Below, piece after piece: positions 1 to 12,678 of a DNA stretch of 64,000 nt. Position 1 is the stretch's first letter. The number at the start of each line of letters is the position of its first letter. The notes below the pieces were generated by a model. That model was given only the letters and a program-made list of their open reading frames with translations. It did not search any database and was not told where the DNA came from. The translations under genes were made by a program, and so were the position numbers. This DNA comes from Phoronis australis (taxonomy: Eukaryota; Phoronida; Phoronidae), in contig NMRA01000506.1 of assembly GCA_002633005.1 (NCBI GenBank), forward strand, positions 34,276 to 98,275, written 5' to 3'.

Positions 1-1640
1 GTAGACTCAAATTATCCCTCTCGGACGTGTTTTCGTAAGTTTTCAATGATTGGTCATGAAGCAAATCCTCCTAAGGTTAACAGTCTGTAACACAAATTTC
101 TGAAGATAGTGGTTTGGCTACATTATGTGACTTTAAATCCGTATATTCAAGCCCAGATAGGTGATTCTGTGTGTCGATTATGTATTGCTGTCAGAAAGTG
201 ACGGTGTTTTCACTACAAACCTGGCTTTTTACCACCGCCACTAGTGTTACTGAACGAACCTTTTCATTTTTTTCGTCCCACGTCTTACCGAGACCGGTGC
301 AATGTGTGTTATCGTAAAAAGGCCAACTAGCCATTAATAGCAAGGTCAAAGTTGAATTCAGGACCTCCTTAGGTTGAAATAAATAAAAAACATAAAATAA
401 AAATGTCCTTGAAAACAACAATTTCCGGGCACTACCTCAGTGCTGAGATCCAGCAGGTGCCGAGACAAAGGCGGCCAGACGTAGCCAACTCGGGAGTCAA
501 AATCTGAGATAGCCCTGCACCATAGCCACCAAGATGAAAAGTGTGTATCTTGGAACTAATATATTTGTGTTTATAATAGCCTTCGAGTTATCAAGCAACA
601 TCGCTAAGTTCAGCTGCTCGTGTGGCCGTACAGTTTGATCTGACGCTTTTCAACATCATTTTTCGGCTTAGGACATGCCAAGAAATGACGGGATATTATT
701 CTGGAGCAGCATAACGGCTGTCGGTGCTGCACACGTCATATCAACACCGTTTCCCCATTCTTAGCGGACAATTTCTTGAGCTATAGACTAAAGTAAGTTT
801 TACTCGACTGCGTGTTTTTTGTCGGGTAAAATGGCGGCTTGGAAACGCAGACGAAGGTGCGCTAAGAATGCTGCGTTCTGATTGGTCAATTAAGCCGTCC
901 GTCATAATCCAGACGAAACGGTGGCCAGTTCTGGATGCCACGATCTCAGTTTAATTTACGATGAGAATTTTTGTTGATACATTTTTATTCAAATAGTTAT
1001 AGATTGTTACATAGTAACCCTGTTATTTCCCGTTTAAAGGAATTGTGACCCGAGGGGTCGCTAGTTACAATTTCTCCAAATCTCACGGCGCGGGCTCTAG
1101 ATACAGGAACTTTAGAGGACATGTTATATTCTATTCATCCCCATTTCGATCATTAACTCTACAAAACCAACAAAAATGAAAAAATCCATCTATCATTGTG
1201 ATTGACGGCTGGCATCCCTATGCAGCTCATAGAATGAAAATACACAATCATGTGAGTGTTAGAATATCCGCGCCCATCACCAAGGATCATCATATTACTT
1301 CCAGTTCCAGCCATCACGTTTTCCCGCCAAATCGTTACCTCCCAAGGGAAGACTGTCTGGGTTATAACCCGGAAGTTATGTCCTTTTTAGGCTTGTATTT
1401 GAAAACAACATGCCTTCTGTAATACCATGCGTTGTCAGATCAAGCTGTTAAGATTTTTATTTCTAGGCCACCGGCTTTTGAAAAGTTAATACAAAACATC
1501 ACAAAAATCGCTACAACATTGTAGAGAGCTTTGAAAATTAATAGCCAACATTCTGAGCCTCCGACTGTTCCTGTAATTTTGTGTTTGTTCGATAAAAATA
1601 AATATTTGGCTCAAAATTCATGCTTCCGGTATTTTGTTTA
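1..1640. other. Non-coding, nothing recognised
   Basis: No ORF with family resemblance or splice support. No clear repeats apart from matches too short to name. Confidence 0.5.
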
Positions 1641-1648
1641 TTTTGAAC

Positions 1649-1701
1649 CACAGGCGCTTGGGTTTATGTGACGTCATTTGCGATAAACCCAAGCGCCTGT
1701 G
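1649..1701. repeat. Perfect 18-bp inverted repeat with CRE-like loop
   Basis: CACAGGCGCTTGGGTTTA at 1649-1666 and its exact inverse at 1684-1701. The 17-base loop contains TGACGTCA, the full CREB/ATF site. TTTTGAAC precedes and follows the hairpin. Confidence 0.7.
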
Positions 1702-1849
1702 TTTTGAACAAAGTTTTTTCGTCCGCAAATTCCGACGTTCCGTACTTGGGTCTCGTGCAGTTCAACGTAGATGGATAAAAGCACGTGACAAACCTCACAA
1801 TCGTGTACAACCATAGATACTCGTTAAGAAACGCATTAAAGCACATAAC

Positions 1850-2795
1850 TCTGATGCGTCGTATTTGTATTTTTTCAGTAAGTGGAAATTTTTGCCATTC
1901 AGAATTTAAAATGACTTGTAAGTTCATAAATATTTCTTGAAGTGCGTTTTGTGGCAAAAATGATCTTGTGCAATTATAAATGATCGACCCGTGTCCAGTG
2001 CAGTACGTACCAAGCTTTGGTGCTATGAGGCATAAGCGCTGAGTACCTGGATTCAGGTTATTCTTAAAGCGAGATGCGTTATAAGTTCAAGGGCTTTCTT
2101 TACGTTTTTTTTTTTATTATTTTTTATTTTGACTTACAAATCATCAATCGCTACATTTAAATATTGTTCGTTAAATGAACAATTTGCTCGTGAAGGAGGC
2201 AAATTTAAGGTACACAAGTGTCCCTTGGGCACAGAAATTAATTATCTTCGCAGTTTCTGAGTGAAGCCCTCACATTATAACAAGAAAAAGAAAATATTGC
2301 CCCCAGGTACAGCATTTGGATAGTTGAAGTATGCTTACACCAGTGATAAAACTTTCTTTGCTCATACCTATCGCCACATTTTACTTCAAGGTCAAATATT
2401 TTTCAGTCGTGTAGCGACCTTGTATTGCCGGATTTTGTTGTTCAAATTTAAACTTTAATTGCGGAATGGTTTGCATAGGTTTCTTACTGACACTGTGGGA
2501 CGGATTAGAAAGTAGGCCTATGTAGTTCAGCAGTTTTAGCTCGTTTCCGTTGTCTAACTACAGGATTTTGTGCTTAAGTTGCTATACACCATGTTCTGGT
2601 GTCAAAATGACTTCCTTCTTAGATGCATCGTGTTCTTGTCTTGTAAATCCGCTGACAGTTTTACTGCTTGAGTAGCTGAAACAAAGTCACTGTGACACAT
2701 AACGCCAAATGGCTGTCAATGAAGCAATCTCATGCAGCCACTGAAAGGGACGAAGACTATACCACGCTCATGCTGTAAGGGCAATAAACATGATA
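1850..2795 (+). repeat. Dispersed repeat, copy 1 (uninterrupted)
   Basis: Aligns over about 900 bases with 14350-16540, from GGAAATTTTTGCCATTC through GCCGGATTTTGTTGTTCAAA and CTATACACCATGTTCTGG to CGCTCATGCT. Non-coding in all frames; family unknown. Confidence 0.7.
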
Positions 2796-4756
2796 ATCAG
2801 GCAGGTCTCGCAGAATTAAAAGCCGGTTTCCCATTGCTTAAACCGCAGTAAAGAATAAGCCAAAAACCAACCGCAGTAACTTGCCAGTGTTGCCTCTGAA
2901 CCGAACTGACAGCCACCGCAGTGGTATCAAAGACTCGGGTAGGTAGTATCTGAGGTTTAAACGGAGTTTTTATACCACAGAAAGCGCATATATCGGACAT
3001 AACCTGGTTCCCGGGCCTCACAAGATGACGTCACGGATAACTTGTGAAGGCCCCCAACCAATCTCGTGGGTCTGTGTAGGAGACTAATATCGGACAATGC
3101 GGAAGGAGTCCCGCATAAAGCCGATGCGAAATGGGTCAAACGAGACGCTTGTTCAAGCTACTGTCCTTAGTCAGGGGTTGCGTTGGGTTTTTGAAGCGCC
3201 GGTACATATTTCATTAATTCTGGTCACCGAAGAATAACCGAGATTTAAAAATCTAAGTTGACTTCCTCGAATAAAAATTGAACCAACGACGTATGACCTA
3301 TGTCGAACGCCGGGCCCGGTAGCCTACGTGTATTTCTATTTTTTACTCATTTTCAAGTTCGAACGTTTCACTCGCAATTTCGAGTTCACGGGTGTAACGG
3401 TCGTAGCCAGTTGTCGCCGGGGACTTTCTGTTGTTGGCGTCTTCTGCAGTACACCAAGAATATCCGCATATTGAAATTTACACTTACCATATATAAAACT
3501 TCAACCATAATACTTCGCAAAAAATCAACAAATTTATTGAAATCTGAAACATTTTAAGAGCCAAATCCCTGCCTTGTTCATGTCCAAAGCCGAAATAACA
3601 TGTGCTCGTGACACATGAAATAATGGCATTTTCGAGGGAATTGTGTCTCAGATTTTTTAAATAGGCTCTAGTTCTTCGGAACGAATCAAGAGTGCCGGGC
3701 GGCCGTTTTTTGCTCAAAATGCTCTAAAAAGTCGATGATTGAAAAACTAGAACCTATTTCAAAAAACTGAGACACGGTTCTCGCGAAAATGCCGTTATCA
3801 CCATGTTGGCAGAAAAACAATATGATTGGAGGAACGTTATTTTTAAAATCTCTGTTCACATTAAATTTTTTTTACTGAAAAACGCATATCCCATGAAAAA
3901 TTAACACAAGTAAATGAAAATAATAAATTTTGTTAGGTGATTTATTTTCCTTTTTGGAATTCAAGCTGAAACCGCAAGAGCTGGTTCTGGAGATTAACCA
4001 AAATACATGTCATTAAAACACGAATAAATTCAGAAAATTCTTGACTGCGCCCGGCCCTCCCCACCCTGTGGGATTCCCCGCTTCCCATGGTCCCCAGCCG
4101 GGCTCCCTATCCAGAATATGCAAACACTAAGTGCCGTAGGGAATTGCTCATAATATTCTGTTTTGATAAACACGACACTATTCGTTGGCGTGGGGATTTA
4201 AATGTTCATGTATCTACGAAAATTGACTTATTCATAAATAATTTTTTTTGACAATTAGAAGTTAATCTTGTAAGAATTCATGATGCTTCTGTGGGCTTAG
4301 TTGCAGGCTGAACTTGTGAAAATCGTTACCATCCGATCCATAATTAATAGCAAAGTAGGCCTACACTAGACAACTTTATTGCCTTTTTGAAATAACTCTC
4401 ACGACTGCGGACTCGGAGGGTCATTGATGAAATTCTGAGAATGCTACGTAACAGGGTGTACTCACAATCTAAATGACAATGCTGACCTTGAAACAAGAAA
4501 AGTGTTTAAAATTCACAGACGGGGACCAAAATGGGCTCTTATAATTCTTTGAATCAACTACTAAATCACTCATTGCCACTCATTGACTTCGGAAGATTGT
4601 ATTGTCACTTCCCTTGGTGCTTTTTAGTTTGCTGTATTATTGCACAATAAGATTTTCGCTCTGGCCAAAACTGAGTTGTTCATTTTTGTTTGCTATTCCC
4701 AAGCATTCATAGCACGTAATGGTTCAGACCAACATGCACTAAAAACAAGGTGTAAC
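2796..4756. other. Non-coding apart from the 3.6-kb MITE
   Basis: Short open frames only. The 4040-4110 stretch is GC-rich (CCCGGCCCTCCCC) without further structure. Confidence 0.45.
3619..3799. mobile_element. Palindromic MITE-like element
   Basis: Arms of about 55 bases at 3619-3677 and 3745-3799 (AATGGCATTTTCG...CTCTAGTT and its inverse) around a 67-base loop. No coding capacity. Confidence 0.6.
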
Positions 4757-4985
4757 CGTGCACTGCCGCATGATACGATTAACGTAGTCCATGGAAGTAA
4801 AAAACAAATTCGAAAATACAGCGCTGTGCGTTGATGATTGGTTCTGACTCAGATCCCCCGCCCACGACGATCGTGGGGGTCGGTACACTTGGTGGAGGGG
4901 GGCATGAGTTTTTTTTTGAAGTTTAATTGGTTTGTGCTCTCCAATGCTTTTTACCGTCTCATCGCACTTCGGTCCTGGTGCCAAT
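4757..4985. repeat. Duplicated block, copy 1
   Basis: Nearly identical to 5261-5499, differing by a few bases and a 4-base indel. Contains the inverted words CCCCCGCCCACGA / TCGTGGGGG. See findings for a likely assembly cause. Confidence 0.85.
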
Positions 4986-5260
4986 CATAACAGAAGGCAG
5001 AATGGTGAATGTTGGCCAATTCCCCTTTTGTCCACTGACGTCACAAGCATACTGGCGCCCCCAGTGGAGGCCCTGAGAACTCGTAAATAAACCGAGTTCA
5101 TGAACCCGGTAGTATCCAGCCTAGCAAAGGCCGAGCCAAGCTGGCGAACAGACTTGTATTTATTGTGGGATGTTGAGTATCGTTTTTTTTAAAAACATAA
5201 TGCATGGTATATAATAATGAATGGTATATAGTATCAATTAATTATGATTGAAAGATTCCN

Positions 5261-5499
5261 CCGTGCACTGCCGCATGATACGATTAACGTAGTCCATGAA
5301 AGTAAAAAACAAATTCCTGGCGAAAATACAGCGCTGTGCGTTGATGATTGGTTCTGACTCAGATCCCCCGCCCACGACGATCGTGGGGGTCGGTACACTT
5401 GGTGGAGGGGGGCATGAGTTTTTTTTTTGAAGTTTAATTGGTTTGTGCTCTCCAATGCTTTTTACCGTCTCATCGCACTTCGGTCCTGGTGCCAATCCT
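5261..5499. repeat. Duplicated block, copy 2, starting at a single N
   Basis: Copy of 4757-4985 that begins right after the N at 5260. The minus-strand open frames in both copies are non-coding artefacts. Confidence 0.85.
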
Positions 5500-6068
5500 T
5501 ACAGAAGTGGCAGTTGACGGAAACGAGAGGTACATATTCGCATTGTATTTATTGCCACTCCTAGCGGTGTTTTCACTTCCGTCAACACTCGGCAGGGAAA
5601 TTTCAGTGCTGTAATTCGTGGCGGATTACTCAACAAATTAGTCATAGTTTGGCTTTCCCATTTGGTGGGAACTTAAATACTTCTCCATTTGCTGGAAATC
5701 AAGTACATTCGAACTACACGATGAATGATTCCGAAGACGTTCCCAGTCAGGGTGCGACAGGTTAGTTAAAACTGTCTTACTCTTCTTAGACTTAGTTTCA
5801 TTTTCGTCAGCTCCCGGAATCCGCCAACATAACAACTGACTTAAGTTTAGCCCTAAGGGTTCCGGATTTTGAGAACCAGTTTAATACCCGCTATTTAGTG
5901 GAGAAAACCTAGGACTATGATATTACTCCCAGAGAAAACTAGATCTCAAAATGCGGAACTCCTGTAATTGACTGTTTAAAAGTTTAACATGTTTAAGATT
6001 GGACCATTCCATGTTGTATTTGTCCTCCCTAGGCTTAGCCTCCAGCATTACGAGAAAAAAATTTAAGT

Positions 6069-6503
6069 ATCTGTGACTGTATAGACAGTTACCGACATCT
6101 CTAGCTGGTCCTAGTAGAGACGGTGAACTTATTAGACCTTCACATGCTAGGAGCTTTTCAGCGAATTATGCCTCACACTGATAACTGGTTACTAGTAAAA
6201 GTAACATCAAAGTCATGCTTGCCAGCTGCGATAAAAATAGGAGCGTGTGCTGTGAAAAATGGCCAGTTTCCAGTTGGGCAACTGAACAAAGGATTGTTCG
6301 AAGGAAAAGTTTGATTACTGGGGTATTTGTTCAAGATGAAAGGAAATAGTGATGTCGACGGCATCCTAAGGTGTCCCTCTATGCACCAAAGGTACTTATA
6401 ACAACCAGACTTTGATATTTTAATCTGTGTGAGGCATAATTTGCTGAAAAGCTTCTGTCTCTACTGGGGCCAGCTAGAGACAGTGGTCAGTGTCTAGTAT
6501 CTG
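6069..6503. mobile_element. Foldback/MITE-like element
   Basis: Inverted arms at 6069-6185 and 6424-6503. Shared words include CTAGCTGG, AGTAGAGAC, AGCTTTTCAGC and AATTATGCCTCACAC. The left arm has about 29 extra bases. One arm sequence recurs alone at 31351-31405. The centre shares a short stretch (GACGGC..AGGTGTCCCTCT) with 29221-29249. Confidence 0.55.
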
Positions 6504-7210
6504 TATAATTTGTTAGTCTAGTTGGCTCTACAATGTTTGTCTTCTGGTGGTGAAGATATTAACATGCTGACGTAGTCTCCATGTCAGTGGAGTGAAAATG
6601 AATTTTGTAGTACTTGTATAAGTTTGTGCCTAACAGAAGGGATAACTAGTTACAAATACTGTGATATTGCCCAGTTTGCTAAATCAGTGTCGGTAATATG
6701 CGGCGTAAATTGGCAACGTGTTGTTTAGATTATGCAGGAGCTCATCGACTGGATGCGATCCGAGGCAGTTACATTCGAATAGTTTTTGCAAAAGTCACGT
6801 GTTCTCATTTAAAATACTCTGCAATATCTCACGTAATCTCTCAGTTTTGATTTTAGCTGGGTCCTAGCGTAGGTCCGAGCGTTTTGGACGCTTGCCAAGT
6901 TTCCGATGCTTCGTCTCATACGGGGGGGGGCGCCTCGAACCAGTTCACTCAATTCATGAAGTCAAATTTCAATCATCTGCACGTAAACACATTTTGACAC
7001 TCGATCGTTACCATTAATGACTTAAAGACATAGTTTCACACCAAAACAACTGCTTTTCAACTCAAAGAATAGCATTGCAGGAGCCTGTTACTTGGGCTAG
7101 TTACTGTCCGCACAGCGTGATTAATTAGATAAGCCCAGCAGTAATGACCTTCTCCGACTTCAGTCGAGTAAATTCTGAAAACAGACTAGGCGGTTACATA
7201 AGCGTCTGTG

Positions 7211-7535
7211 ATGTCGAGTCCGGAAGACAACTGTGTTGTAGGAATGAACTCGGCTGGTAAACCGCAGTCACACAAGGCAGAAACCAATATGGATTACGAA
7301 AGCTTTAGCGACGATTCTTCCAACGATGAGGAAATTTTAGAAAATTTTTTGTTACGATAAAGCGTCGGACACAGACAATATGCACAACGACCATCGTGAG
7401 CGTGCTCTTGACAACGTAAACGGGCCCTGCAGGTTCGAACCAGTGCCTGCAAGTGTCCCGGTCGCTTTGGATCAAGAGACAGCGGCGGATCCCGAAGACA
7501 ATGTCCGCACAACTTCAGACATTTTATCACGTTAG
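7211..7535 (+). pseudogene. P2X7-cytoplasmic-tail-like transposon ORF, frameshifted or spliced remnant
   Basis: A start in the context GTGATGTCG opens a 49-codon frame (MSSPEDNCVVG, acidic DDSSNDEEILENF) that stops at 7360 just after a T6 run. The next frame continues smoothly from YDKASDTDNMHND through NGPCRFEPVPAS to TAG at 7535. RFEP followed by Asp/Ser-rich text resembles the N terminus of the invertebrate ORF family annotated 'P2X purinoceptor 7-like'. The Cys-rich zinc module of that family is not seen here. One base lost in the T6 run would explain the break; TAG|GTAAAT at the end could be a decayed donor. Confidence 0.45.
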
Positions 7536-8099
7536 GTAAATGGAAAACAAAAACAATCCCGCGAGTTTGAATGCGAATATGTTTATTTTCGATTTATTTA
7601 TAATACTTCAAGTTACATAAAAAGCAATTTCAAACATCGGGACTGTTAGACGGATAAACTGCGATATGCAAGACTGTCGTTTTGTCCTACGTTTCTTGAT
7701 TTGCGTAGGTTGAAAGCAAGATGGGATAAGTTTTGTTGTAGGTTATGTATTGCAATTTGTATTTTATAACAAAAGCTTATTTTTGATTTTATATCTATTT
7801 TAAGTAATTACTGAACAGAGAGGGGGTCGAAACCATTAAAAGTCACCCGCACTCGAATAAATTTAATCCCCATAATGTTTATTTAATTGCCAAAATACGA
7901 CAGGTAAGTAGCATTCAAGCAACTACACACAATTATGTTGCAAAAATCGCAATTCAAAAGAAAAGCGGCTTCCGACAGTGTCCTTCGATGTTATACACCA
8001 TTCAGTAACGTTGTTCGCTTACTAGTGTGGCCAAGGCATAGTAGCTTCCGCAAAGCGACAGCATGTACAGTTTTGAATATTATCTAGAATTTCACTTAC

Positions 8100-8335
8100 C
8101 TTGGTTTCCAACCATACTGCGATTGCAGGCTGTCGACCTCGAAACAGTCTGCAGAAAAATGTTTACTCCATATCACCGAATACGGCGACGGTCCACTAAA
8201 TTTTCTCATGGACCTCAAGAAATCTTCCCACCTGCGATGCAGTCTGGGGTTAGTGGGAAACCTATGTAATGACACCCCAGAGTGCCCAGACCCTGACACA
8301 TTGTCACAGCCTCCAATCACACAACAGTCCGGCAT
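8100..8335 (-). CDS. THAP zinc-finger exon, third zinc ligand substituted
   Basis: Starts MPDCCVIGGCDN and continues VSLHRFPTNPRLHRRWEDF and YSVIWSKHFSADCFE, matching the THAP pattern (C-x4-C, HRFP, conserved Trp, CxxHF). The third ligand Cys is Trp (TGG where TGC or TGT is expected), so the C2CH site is incomplete. It ends at a strong donor, AAG|GTAAGTG, at 8100, so the rest of the protein (probably a transposase) would be on lower-numbered exons; I could not find a DDE domain. THAP domains bind DNA in transposases and cellular factors. Confidence 0.8.
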
Positions 8336-10969
8336 TGTTCTTCAAATCTTTAATAGAGTTGAAGTATAAAAGTGTGTTTAATGTCGAAATAAGTATTCCA
8401 ATTGGCACACAACAACAGTGATACGTCGTGCGTAGACAGACAGTGCGAAAGACGTGCGGCTGTACTCGAACACTTTATTGAGGACTCATTGCTAACTACT
8501 GTGAAATGTTTATGGCAACGCACAAGACCATGTGCATATGTGTCACATTTCAGACAATTAATTGGCAAAAGTTGCAAAATAAACCCATTCTAACAAACGG
8601 AAAGCTTCCATTTGTGCCAGATAGTCCCAGTACAAACCTATGGACACACTCGGCTGCGATCGGGTCCGCTTCCGGACGTGACGTGATTCCGAAGATAGCC
8701 GAAGTTGAAAATTTTCTGTTCTTGAAATTTTGTGGGGAAGTGGGAGCATGTTTTACACGAATAATTGAAGAATATGGGGCATGAAATAAAAAGAAATGTG
8801 GTTTATAAGCAATCTTTATTAACAGTCAGCACATGTGTATACATATTAACTACAACTAAATAGCTGTGAATCGACCTCTTTAAATTCTTTACGTATAAGA
8901 CTCAATGATAGTAGCGTTAACTCTCTAGCGAGTACTAATAAAACTTTACGACATTGTGCTGTCTTACGGCATGTGAAGAAAGTGTCGTCTGCGCAGGTGT
9001 CTGCAGTTGCACTGTGGAAAAATACTTTATTTCCAAATGGTTTCAAGTCATCGAGCTCTAATCTTGCAACTGGTAACCAAACAAAGGGGCATGAAGCTAC
9101 CAAGCAAGTATGAAACGAATAAACGATAACGGGGATTCCTTCCAAAATGGAAGGAAGATTTTGACTTGTTACGGCATGATAGCGATCAGAGGCAGAATAA
9201 AATGTGTTGTGTCCCGTGTGAAAAATACGCCGAAATAGTTCATCTCTTGCGTCTGAGTCGGATGTGTTTAAGATCGAATCTTTGAAAAGTCACCAACATT
9301 CAACAGCTTACTTGTAGTTTATAAAAAACATTTTTTACTGAATTGAGAAGCCAAGGTGAAGTTGTAGCGTGTACTACTTCATTCACTGGACCAGTGTTCT
9401 CCACATCTGAAAATCTAAACAGGTCGCACGCGTAAAAACTGCAACAAACATGCCGGAACCGTGAGGTGGTCAACATTCTCCGTAATAGGCTACTGTGAAT
9501 CTTATTTTTACCCACGAACTTCAACAGTAATGCACAATAGTGCAAACAGAAAAATGTGTTTGCTCAACTTTTTATTTTTAAAACTTGAACTTATTTACAA
9601 ACATATGACATAACCATTTCTTTAGTCAATAATTTTGAAATAAAAGTCTAAACAGATGTGTGTGAAACAGAACAAGGAAATATTTTACTCAACACTTGTG
9701 ATGTGAACGTGGACTAAGTCCAAAAAGCATAACACAGACATAAGCTTTTCCCACAGTTCAAGTGAAGTGTCTTTGTAAATGTAAAGCCAGTCGCATTTTT
9801 ATGTCTATGTCTTGACAGCCGAGTCTACATTGTCTCTCGGTCTTATGTCTTGCACAGCATTCATACAGTCAATACCCCAGCCCGCATTGTCTGTCTGAAT
9901 TCGATGTTGTGAAGTTGGTACAACATTAAACTTCTGCACTCCAGAACTCTTGTAAAAACTGCACAAGATGCGAGTCTTCCATTAAAACGACTCACGTGCA
10001 TTTTTCATTTACTTAGTACTTGGATGGAAAGTGTTATACCTGTAGATGAAAACTAGTATTTTCTAGAACGATAGCGACTGGATTGCCAAACGCTTGCAAC
10101 TGTAGAATTCTCATAAATTTCAGGATTGTCACAAAATCATTCTTGCAGCTGAGAACCATCTATTCTCAAGTTGGAGCAAATTTTATTGTAAACATGCCGA
10201 TGTCAGATGTTGTCGACAAAAATTCGGTCCATCGTTCATGGTATGAATATTTGAAATATCGCCACCATTCGGATCTGAATATCTGCATCTAAGTCAACGT
10301 CAGTATCTGAAACATCTCGAGTGTCGTTTTTTAAAATAATCTTTACCGTACTTCCTTCTACGCCTTCCCGTAACTGATGACATTACTAAGTATGTAGAAT
10401 GCGCATGTCAATGGGTAACAGAAGCCAGCATAGAGTTAATAACGTAAAGAGCCTGGTAGGTAAACAAGACTCTGAGAGATTACGCGAGATATTACCTTGG
10501 GTTTATAAAGGGAGCACGTGATTTTGGCTTCAATTTCTCACCGAGAGACATATATTTTGAACTTTACTCAGTGACGTCACTAGCTATCCCCAAACTCGGA
10601 ATTACTTCCTTGAAACTGCAAACGTCGCACCAGTCGTGAAATCCAAATACAAATATCCACTTTAATAAACTTGTACAAAACTTAAATGTCATGTAATATA
10701 TCCTCTTACACATGTTTATTGAGCTTGTGCTAACAGGTATAATGTGCGACATACACATATGTTTGAAAAGAGTAATTTGAGTTTAATTATGTTTGGACAA
10801 GTGTCTTATAGGACAAGTTCAATTAAAACTTAATGTCGAGCCCTGCATATGGTTAGTAAGTCTATGTTCCAAGTCCATGATGTCCTATTATTCAAAAACA
10901 ATTTAAAATTATTTACAAATTTAGTCAGGACAACCTGGAATTATGTACTAACAATCACCACACCATTGA

Positions 10970-11312
10970 CTACAGCGCTCAAACACCACCACGCCATTGA
11001 CTACATACTCACACACCACCACACCATTGTCTACATACTTGCACACCACCACATCAGTGACTACATGCTCACACACCACCACACCATTGAATACATACTC
11101 ACACCATCACACCATTGTCTACAGCGCTCACCCCATCACACCATTGACTACATGCTCACACACCACCACACCATTGACTACATGCTCACACACCACCACA
11201 CCTTTGACTACTTGCTCACACATCACCACACCATTGACTACATGCTCACACACCACCACACCATTGACTACATGCTCACACATCACCACACCATTGACTA
11301 CATGCTCTCACA
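10970..11312 (+). repeat. 30-bp minisatellite
   Basis: About 11-12 units of CACCACACCATTGACTACAT plus GCTCACACAC, with some shorter variants. Because 30 is a multiple of three it stays open in two frames (10-residue repeats), which creates a spurious 169-codon ORF. Confidence 0.85.
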
Positions 11313-12479
11313 CCACATATTCCTAAATAACAATCCTAAATGCAATTACGGTAATTAAAAAATGTCTTGCTTTCACAGATAGCACAGGTGGTTTGAATAT
11401 GAATGCCAAAAGTCTATGTCTACTAAACCATGCTTCACTCTTTATTTTAAGAAGATACTGAAGTCCTGTTACTAATACTTTTTAAAAAACCCATGATTAT
11501 TGCTTATATGGCATTCATCAGAACCATCAACAACATGGTCCAGATAATAATTTTATGCAAGCTTAGGGCGAGTTCTAATTTAAAAAACAATTAATTAAAA
11601 TGTGTTTTTATGAGAGTGGTTAGTAATGTTTTAAAATTTCATTTCAGATTTTATATTTTGACAGTCACATTTACTTATTCGTTTTGAATAAGTATTCTAT
11701 TTTACACATAACAGGTTTACCTGGTCACTAGTAGTTTTCAAATACAAAATGATTATCACTCTCATTTCTACCTGTATGGCTTACCATCATCAAAGGGAAG
11801 TGAAGATTTTAGGTGGTTGTTTTATATCTTTAATCAAATATATTGAAAAGTTAAAATCCTAGAGTATATTCCTAGCATAGGCCTACCTGTGGTGATTGGG
11901 TATAAAAGGTCAATCGGTACATTTTAATTAAAAAAACATTAAATTAGTAGCAAAAGACCAATATAGCTTAAATGCTGCAAAAGCTTGAATCATTTTAAGT
12001 TGATATCTTAGTCACAACAAACAATTTAATATTAGAAATTCAGAAAGTACGTCCATCATGTACGTCCGTCACACTAACTCAACTTCTATCGAGCTGCCTG
12101 ACAAAAATTTCTTGAAAGATATTCTCAAAAAATTAGTGTGTTGTACTTTGCAAACATTCTACTATATCATCATATAAAACAAAAAAATTAATGTAACTCA
12201 CAGAAAATTAACATTAAAAAAAAAAATTTTTTAAATTCAAATTCTCTGCGTACGTCTTACACACCCCTTTAAAGACAATTTTTTCAGTCAGATTAAAAGA
12301 TAGGGGAAAAGTTGATACATGCTTTGAAAGCTATCAGTGAGACTTATCAAGCGATGTATTAATTATTTTCCTAGGATGAACATTTTTTTCACAATTGATC
12401 AAAATTTTCTGTGATTGTATGTCCGTCACAAATGGATTTGCCCTATTATTGCATGCCAAAACAGTTGTACAGTCTTTAC

Positions 12480-12600
12480 ATATTACTGTATGCCAAAATT
12501 GCACCAATGCTGTTTAACGAACCTACTAGTACTTTACAAACTGGATGACAAATAAACTTTTCTAACCTTAGTATGATTAAGAAGTGTGGTTTTCTATAAG
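12480..12600 (-). repeat. Short dispersed repeat, inverted relative to 32366-32473
   Basis: GCCAAAATTGCACCA through CTACTAGTACTTTACAAACTG to TTAAGAAGTGTGGTT. Its inverse interrupts the left end of the 32.3-kb transposon. Confidence 0.7.
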
Positions 12601-12678
12601 ATGTAACGAGAACACGGGCATATGATGGCTCGTGAGAATCTTTATAATTTCACTTGAACTGTTGTTCATAATTTTCAG

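Larger units (their letters stand above)
6785..10516. mobile_element. Degraded DNA transposon with P2X7-tail-like and THAP ORFs
   Basis: Terminal inverted repeats of about 55 bases: the left end from AAAAGTCACGTG at 6785 to CGTAATCTCTCAG about 6843, and its inverted counterpart at about 10475-10516 (CTGAGAGATTACGCG to GCACGTGATTTT). Between them a P2X7-like ORF (+) and a THAP exon (-) point toward each other. The minus-strand open frames at 8846-9145 and 9300-9545 may be further pieces but I do not recognise them. Superfamily is uncertain: THAP-bearing elements include P, Kolobok and ISL2EU. No clear target-site duplication was found. Confidence 0.5.
10517..12678. other. Region upstream of the recognised caspase exons
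   Basis: Holds the 30-bp minisatellite, the 12.48-kb repeat, and AT-rich text with repeated TACGTCC/GTCCGTCAC words near 12050-12430. It may be caspase intron; no start exon recognised. Confidence 0.45.

Noticed and set aside
5234-5495. Minus-strand ORFs at 5.2-5.5 kb and their copy at 4.7-5.0 kb
   Set aside because: Both copies differ by an indel that changes frame without being tolerated, and the start and end are set by an N; no family likeness.
10970-11312. CRISPR-like array
   Set aside because: Units are contiguous with no unique spacers, and the genome is eukaryotic.
10849-11358. 169-codon ORF
   Set aside because: Translation of a 30-bp minisatellite with no splice or family support.
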